Below, one piece after another: positions 57,154 through 64,000 of a DNA stretch of 64,000 nucleotides. The notes beneath the pieces are model-generated. The model searched no databases and was not told the origin of the DNA. It saw only the letters and a list, made by a program, of their open reading frames with translations. Position numbers and translations under genes: made by a program. This stretch comes from Apricaphanius iberus (Eukaryota; Chordata; Actinopteri; Cyprinodontiformes; Aphaniidae): contig JAPXFQ010002671.1 of assembly GCA_028564705.1 (NCBI GenBank), forward strand, positions 1,922,001-1,986,000, in the 5' to 3' direction. The stretch's first letter is position 1. Each line of letters begins with the position of its first letter.

Positions 57154-59933
57154 TGGATTGTTTTTTTTTATTTACCTCAATTGCACTGTGTAATTGTTTG
57201 AAATAATAAATAAAGGACCTGATTAAATACTGGAGTCTTCCAAGAAGCTTTCAAATTTGAGATAGTTTGTACAAGTGAAAAGTCTTAGATTGTTTAAATA
57301 TTTATTGTTTCAGTAAATATGTTGTGTTTTACTTACCTTCTCATTAGATTGGAGAAGCTGTGACACTGCAAGTTAAGTCAGTTTGGGTACATTAACAGTC
57401 AGCATGGACCCCACTGTAACAGTTAAAAACTCATTTATTTTTTATGTAGTCAGAGAGCTTTTCAAAGAAGCAGCTGTGGTGAAAACTGAGGAGCAAATTA
57501 CTGCTGAAGATTGGTATGGAGGCTTCCAGTAACTCCTGGTGACTTTAAATTGTGGATAACTAATCCCAAAATAGGTTTTCTGTAAAACATGTGGCCTCAG
57601 ACAGCTGCAAAGCTGCACTTAAAGATTTGTGTAGTTCGATATTTCATAACAGCAATTAGTTTTTTTTGTTGTTTTTTTTACCTTATTCTGATGTAAAGAC
57701 CTTTGTGGAACAAATGGTTGGGCGTCTTACATTAATGCAGTTTAACAATTAAATACCTCTGTGACCTTATAACCTCATCCAGATAAACTTACACACTATC
57801 ACACTGTAAAACATATCAATAAATATCCCACCGTTGCTTCAATCACCTCATAAATATATGCAGTGTCGTTACAGTGGGTCTTTAAAAAGCCTCTATGTCA
57901 TTTAATTAAAACCAACATTGTTGGTGTGGCAGTGCATAATGATGCAGAGCCCTGCACGGCTACTGATCAGTGCTGCTGAATGATGAACCTGTAATCTAGT
58001 TGGACAACATTCCTTCTCAAACTAAATGATCTTGTCACCTATAGAGACAATCTCTTAATAAAATAATGAAACCCTCCCAGGTTAATGCTTAAAAAAAAAA
58101 ATTTGTAAACAGATGCCCAATTTACCCCCATCCCCCCACCCCCATCAATGAGAGCAGGACTCCAGTTTCACTTTGAATAAGGAGGGAAGAGTAGCTTCTG
58201 TAATCTCTCGACCCTAATGGATCTGAAGTGCTGTAGCTGAGCCCTTGCAGTACATCTACATGTTTTGATAAAATCCAAACCCAGGCTGAAATGCTTTACT
58301 ACAATGTCATGCATTATATTTACATCCCAAGCAATTATAAAACATGCATGCTTTGCCTGTTTAGTTTTTTGTAAAAGATTGATCAATTCCCATACTTTGT
58401 GTAGACTGCTACACAAAAAATGTATGGATTTTAGTTTTCCCCACATAAAGGCTCCTCCGTTTTCATTACTGTGCAGGCATCCTCTCCATTATTAAAACTT
58501 GTTACAGATGATAAAAGAGATGCAACGTCAGAGGGATAATCACCAATAAAGCTTGGTACACAACAAGAGCACAGACTCTGAGAGGAGACAGAGAAATGTA
58601 ACTCTGTAGTTGTTTTTACTTTAGTGCATTGTGATTGAATAGAATTACCACGGGGTCATCTTTGAACCCATAGACCTTTGGATATTTCTAAACCAGTTCC
58701 TTAATCTGGGTTATATGAACCTAGACTATAGAACCATCTTACGTTTATCTGCATATTGCAGCCATAATTGGGAGCAGTAACCTCCAATCTAATACAGAAA
58801 AAAAGTACAAAAAAATGCATTTAGTAAATGTACAGCTGATGTAATTCTTGATTTTCAGGCTAGGATTTTTTTTTTTTTTTTACTTCTAACCATAAAAAAA
58901 GATGCTGAAGGAATCCTGTTAGGTTATTCTGAGCAGTGTTGAGCATCTTACATTAAAATAGTAATTAGTTATAGCTAAAAAAAAATACTTTTTCCAAAAA
59001 TGTAATTGATATTAAGATCCCTAAGTCCTGTATTGCCATGGAAACGACCCTCAGAGCACTGAATATCCTGATGAGTCTACCAACTTCACTGAGAAGAAAT
59101 GTTTACTGATATGGTAGAGACAGTTGTTGGGGAGTAGGTCAGCTGTTACACAGATCTCGGCAATGCTATGAGATGCTGTTCTTCCTTGTTTGTACAAACA
59201 ACTCCTAATAAACCTCCATGAAATTAAGGAATCTTACTCATCAGTTTTATTTAATAATGTTTTTCCGGCGACACAGTATTTTAAAACATTTGATATTTGA
59301 ACTTGACCAAATAAGATAAACTGTATGCAGAAATCTACAAAAATATACAAAAAGTAAATATTGGTCATATATATTCAAACACCTTTTATTAAAGTGCAAA
59401 ACTAATGCACACAATTTGTGTAAAAAGAAACAAAGGAAAATCTGTCTATAAGTTTTTTCTAGTCTATATGCATCTGTAATATTTCACATTGAATAAAGCA
59501 CTATGTAGTTTGCTGTAGACTTTTTAAGACTGATTTGGTGTGATCCTGGTCACATGAACTGGAAGCTAATGAAGAAAAATCGAATATTACAGTAATATAT
59601 TAATAAGAAATATTACATGTTAATTTTTAAATAAATAAATTGTTGTTACTTTGTTAGAAGAAAGGTATTTTCTGGGATGCATGGGGATTTATCGGAGCGC
59701 AAGCATTGGAAATTAGGGTTGAAACGTTGGAGCGGGTCTCTGCTTTAAGGAAACTAATGTCCATTGAATATCCAACTTAGAACTAAATTCACCGTGGTCT
59801 TTACTGCACACAGTGAGACAGCGAGAGACATAAAGGTATCCACCCACCCCGCAATCATTATCGACATCTCATCTCTCTCTATGGAGTTGAAAAAGTCTCA
59901 TAATAAATAAACTCACGCAGGGTTTTTAAAAAA
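57154..59933. other. no gene recognised; candidate conserved noncoding stretch
   Basis: About 57830-58060 is non-repetitive with ATTA- and TGATGA-type words and could be conserved noncoding DNA. Poly-A and poly-T tracts lie near 58090-58100 and 58868-58880. No repeat family recognised. Confidence 0.35.
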
Positions 59934-60142
59934 TGCACATGCTCGTTCGGAAATGCACACTGTTTCACAAATGCACACGCTGTGGTTCACAAACATAATT
60001 TCAAGAAACACTTGTAAAATAAATTCACAAATGCACACCAGCCGTTTCACAAATGCACATGAGCTGTTTCACAAATGCGCACAATCTGGTTCACAAATGC
60101 GCATGATCTGTTTTAAAAATGCACACAAGCTGATTCACCAAT
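59934..60142. repeat. minisatellite of ~24-bp TTCACAAATGCACA units
   Basis: About eight degenerate units share the core TTCACAAATGCACA, followed by a variable GCTGT-like segment. A roughly 35-bp spacer ('AATTTCAAGAAACACTTG...AATAAATTCAC') interrupts the array. A relative of that spacer ('ATTGAGAGAAACTTC...TATAAACTCAC') follows the last unit, so there is a higher-order pattern. Confidence 0.85.
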
Positions 60143-60579
60143 GTAACATTGAGAGAAACTTCAAATATAAACTCACTCTGATCGTACCAATCGCTGAATA
60201 TCCATTCATGGACCACTTCTCAATTGTGAACCTCTCTCCATTTGTGAGAGAATTCTGTGTGTGAGTTTTGAGACTCCCTGAATGCTGGGGCGTAAGGGGA
60301 GTCACACAAAGCCACCATTGGCTAATGAATCTGTCAATCAAATTCATCACTACACAGCTGTGTTCGCTTTCAGCCAATCATATGGCTCCTAAACTTTTTT
60401 TGTACAGCCGAACGTATGGCCCCGACATTAATTACTAATTGCTTATCCATTTTCTCGGTTTATTAAACCTTGCGCACGGATTCACAATCTATTCCCTTGG
60501 TTAATCAAACTTTGTGACCTTGTCGGGTGTTGTATCAGCTTGATAATAGACCCTGGCTGCTGTAGACATGCAACTTGTT
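60143..60579. other. no gene recognised
   Basis: 'CTCAATTGTGAACCTCTCTC' and 'CATTTGTGAGAGAATTC' near 60218-60255 echo the preceding array in inverted form. Otherwise nothing is seen. Confidence 0.3.
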
Positions 60580-60647
60580 GCTGTAGCAGAGTGGTCAAGA
60601 AGCACGACTGCCATTCAGATAATTTGGGTTTGAAACCTTGTGCGGCA
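60580..60647 (+). repeat. tRNA-like segment (SINE head or tRNA relic)
   Basis: 'GTAGCAGAGTGGTCAAGAAG' resembles a tRNA D-arm and A-box, and GGGTTTGAAACC resembles the T-arm and B-box (GGTTCGANTCC with changes). The acceptor stem pairs poorly and no sound anticodon arm forms, so this is not a functional tRNA gene. Confidence 0.4.
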
Positions 60648-60839
60648 TTGCTTTGCTCTTTGCCACACAGCCATTATGATGATTTGATCTTGGCCAGCAC
60701 CTTCAGCGACTTTTACTGTTGTTTTGATGAGCCACCAAGAAGTCCTCATACCTCTACTAGTCCCAACAATAAAACACTTTGGACACTCATCCCTCTACGT
60801 CCTCAGCTAACCCACAACAGAGACATCAACAGACATCTC

Positions 60840-61200
60840 CTCTCAAGGCTGCTTTCTTTCTCCTCTGCTCTTCTCCCTGTACACCACCTTGCTGCACCTC
60901 CGACAACTAGTCTATTAAGCCAATTAAGTTTTCAGATGACACCACCGTTTTCGGAATCATCTCAGATGTGGAAGAGTCTGCTAACAGGATGGAAGCTGGA
61001 CGTCTGTGCCTTGGTGCAGCTGCAAAAACCTGATGCTGAATGGCCAGAAGACAGTGGAGATTATTGTGGACTTTAGCAAGCACACAGCTCCACTCCCCCC
61101 ATCATCCTGACTTACACCCTAATACCACTGTGGACTCATTCCAATTCCTGGGAAGCAGAACCTCTCGCCGTACAGTAAGAACAGTTATTCCCCTCTGCTA
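60840..61200 (+). pseudogene. LINE reverse transcriptase scrap
   Basis: Across shifting plus-strand frames the order S-A-L-L-P-V-H-H (for S-P-L-L-F-S-L-Y-T), then DDTTVFGIISDVEESANRME near 60938, then LMLNGQKTVEIIVDFSKHTA near 61030-61085 matches the region around and after the Y/F-A-D-D box in a fish non-LTR retrotransposon. The Asp pair (DDTT) is retained. It is short, stop-ridden and lacks both ends; 61085-61440 may be its altered 3' part. The clade cannot be settled by eye. Confidence 0.65.
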
Positions 61201-64000
61201 TTGGACTCAGGAACAATAACTTTAAGCCTGTTCACATCACCTGCTCCGTATCAATTGCATGACCCTGTGTTGTGCACCTCTCTGCACCTTTTTTTGCGCT
61301 CATCTATATATCAGTCTGTTTATCACATTTTATTTGTATTTACTGTATGCTTAGAAGTGTTTGTCTTATTGTATGTTTGCTCAAAGTACCACAGTAATGT
61401 TGTAAAGTTGTAAATCTGTTCAACATTTGTTAGTAAAGATTTTCTGGTTCTGACATTGATTCTATAGTATTAGACTGATTAACGTACTGTCATCTACATT
61501 GTGTTTTGTTTTTTGTTTTTTTCCATAGAAAGTATTTCTGAATATGTACTTTGCCTGTCTTCATATACTTGAGTATTTTCTGACCACTTGCATTTGTTTA
61601 TACAAAATCATGCTTCTGATGGACCCAGACATAGTTGTGATCATTAAAATGGTTCAGAGCCTCATTTATATTAGCCTTGTGAAGTTCTTTGGCTGGTTTT
61701 CAGTCATTTTTAGTCTAGTGCCTGACCATTTTCAGAATAATACCCTTTAACTTTGACCAATTAGTCATTCAGGCATAAAAAGGCTCAAACTCAAGGAAAT
61801 CATCCAGTGTGTATCAACTATTATTTCCAAACTGTTTGTTGCAATCAGTCTTGTATTTAGTGATACGCTAAATATATCTGTACAACACATCTTGCTGATG
61901 ATGCTTAAGTTCAGGCATGTTTAGAATCATTGCAATGTCTCTGTTTTGAAAGAGTCTGCAGTTAATTTGACCCAGTCTATTTTACAATCATACATATTTA
62001 AACTGGTCATATTGCAAATTAATTATTCCAAAGAGATTCCTCAAAGCAGTATTTGTGACCAACATAGATTAGAAAACATAACTAAGTAAAACCTAGAATT
62101 GAATTATTCCACTTGATTATAGTCTCTCACTGTATCTCGATATTTGGATTTATACTTACTCTTGAGGTTTGTGCGTCCTAGAGGTGAACTTGTTTCAGTT
62201 CAAAATGTGTGTATCAACACAACAAGAGATACTGTAAAGATGATCACTAAATCTGGTGAGAGAGTGTCATACTTCACACTGAAATTAATTTGCTACCGAT
62301 AGAGGCCGGTTTGCCACTCTGAGAGGAAGAAGCCATTCCTCCAAGCAACATAAAAATTCCAAGGTACAGTAGCAGATGAACTCTGAACCTTCATATTTAA
62401 AGACATGCTCAAGTGTCTTATGAAAGTAAAATAGAAGCTTTTGGTTATAATGAATATTTTTACATTTAAATGGAAAAAGGAGACGATTCCAAGCCTTAGA
62501 ACACCAGAAATATGAAATACAAGGCAGCCAGCATCACGCTGAAGGAGTTTTTTGCCTCAGGTGTGGGGTGGATGGGGCTCACCAATCTAATTTCAGATAC
62601 TGGTCATCTGATGTACATACTTTACATATTTATTCTCCACTTTTGCTTTGACATGGTTGAAAGTACAAAGTCTAAACAGAAAATTAGTTAAAAAAAATAA
62701 AATAAAAATCAGCAAATCACCCCCCCCCAAAAAAAAAAAAAAAAAGAAAAGCCCAGAGAGCTATTGATCCAGACCATTGAAATTAAGTTGGCTTAAAATC
62801 CTTCCAGTGTACAACATTCTTCTGTTTCCAAGTCTTTTCGGCCTCACGCCTGCATACTCAGGTTGTATTTGTGGACCTCTATTTAAACACCTGCAGATAC
62901 GACCAGAGGAATAGTGATAGTGACAGTAGATGCCTCCTTTTTTTCCATCTCGTCTCTCTCTGCTGACACAGGCTTTTAAAGGATGATGGATATATCTTTG
63001 TTTTCAATGATTTACTGAGCGCTATACTGCTGGGATTTTTTATGACATGGTTTAGTCAAAAATAAAAAAAAACGCTAAATGGTTATATCACGCCTGTAAA
63101 ACTGCTGCCGCTGAGGCGATATTGCAGTTTGCAGAGTAATATTTCTTCATTTATCATGCTGAGTACTCTTCTTTACAGGCAAATCAGTGAGGGCCTTTGC
63201 CATACACTGATTATCTTTATATATTTTTTTCCCTGAATGTTCGCTGGGAAGTCCTCTCATGGCAGAGTGATACCTTTTTGTTGACAGCATGACCCTAATA
63301 CCACAGTTATTGCATAGGATTAAAATCAGAGGAGATACATGGAGCAGGGAGGCTCAGTTAGAAAGAAAGCGTTCAATCTGTAACATTCACAAAGTTGGGC
63401 AAATTAACCGCCATGGCATCAGATCAGAGAAATCTTCTGATGAATCAAACATTAGAGACCATTCCATTGTACAGTACAGCTGTGACAGTTCAAGCTATAA
63501 TCTAAATGCAAATGCTCTATATCTTTTTTGGATAGACCTTTTGGGGTCAGACAGAAAAGTCAAATGACGCATCTAACAAATTTCAGCAAAGTTTCTGGGT
63601 GCTTAGTCATAACCACTCCAGAGTAGTATTTTCTGTGAACTTCTTTGAGTTTAACTTACCAGATAGGGTTTGCAGCCATACAGGAGTTTAAATAAAAGAA
63701 CGTTTATTTTGTTGTTTTCAGAAAGTTGCTCCGTTGGGCTGAATCACTGTGTCAAATAAAAATCATCCTACTCAGACATGTAAATGTTTGATAAGAGCCA
63801 TTTATATGGGGGCTTAGGGGATAGAAATTTTTTTCACTGCAGCTTCATATTAAACAGCAAACAGTTTCTCAGGATACTCACAGTGCTCGCATTGGCACGA
63901 ATGTGGTGGCATTAATGATTCAGAGTTTACGAGGAATGCTCTTCAGTGACAGTTTCATCCAAATTTAGCAACTTTTGTGCAGTGAGTGCCACCTATAAAA
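61201..64000. other. no gene recognised
   Basis: Open frames are short and lack motifs. A C8/A18-like homopolymer run lies at about 62719-62746. The stretch 62940-63240 is non-repetitive and of balanced composition, possibly conserved noncoding. Nothing else noted. Confidence 0.35.

Noticed and set aside
59934..60142. CRISPR-like array
   Set aside because: Units are degenerate, lack unique spacers of constant length, and the DNA is vertebrate; it is a minisatellite.
60580..60647. Functional tRNA gene
   Set aside because: Acceptor and anticodon stems do not pair properly and the B-box is altered.

Overview
This is AT-rich, repeat-dense vertebrate DNA, almost certainly from a teleost fish. 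It carries Tc1/mariner elements of several lineages, a PIF/Harbinger element, hAT pieces, L2/Rex1-like and L1-clade LINE relics, tRNA-derived SINEs with typical fish tails, solo LTRs and long AC/AT, GGAT and TATC microsatellites. I recognise no host protein-coding exon, rRNA or functional tRNA. The longest open frame (347 codons) is a transposase, so the window is best read as intergenic or intronic sequence. No prokaryotic features (operons, ribosome binding sites, CRISPR) are present.

Layout. 0-5 kb: mostly unique sequence, then a Harbinger element (3224-4499) with decayed remains of both of its genes. 7-16 kb: a Tc1 relic followed by a foldback MITE, a solo LTR with target-site duplication (10940-11235), a second Tc1 relic and a tRNA-type SINE. 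16-22 kb: largely unique with microsatellites. 22.4-24.5 kb: an old Tc1 split by a younger terminal-inverted-repeat insertion. 27.2-31.5 kb: a composite with a 235-bp direct duplication, a broken LINE ORF2, and a solo LTR nested inside that ORF. 32.6-37.3 kb: an L1-clade ORF2 relic interrupted by a hAT-like end, then a hAT transposase C-terminus and a SINE head. 38.3-39.9 kb: a Sleeping-Beauty-like Tc1 relic, an abutting SINE, and a shortened copy of the repeat seen at 27.7-31.5 kb. 41.55-43.17 kb: a complete Tc1-type transposon with an intact transposase of DD38E spacing, the only element here that looks capable of coding. 46-47.4 kb: a MITE and a Tc1 relic. 52.3-54.1 kb: a LINE with its (TTGCC)n tail, sitting inside another repeat. 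54.8-57.2 kb: a SINE, a perfect 50-bp palindrome, a long TA tract and a DD34E Tc1 with roughly 190-bp inverted repeats and a broken transposase. 59.9-61.2 kb: a 'TTCACAAATGCACA' minisatellite, a tRNA-like segment and a LINE RT scrap. The rest appears unique.

The genes do not form a pathway. The window is a stratigraphy of transposition: old Tc1 and L1 copies carry later insertions, and one recent-looking DD38E Tc1 sits in a microsatellite. Family calls rest on motif recognition by eye, without database search. Boundaries without a target-site duplication or terminal repeat are approximate.
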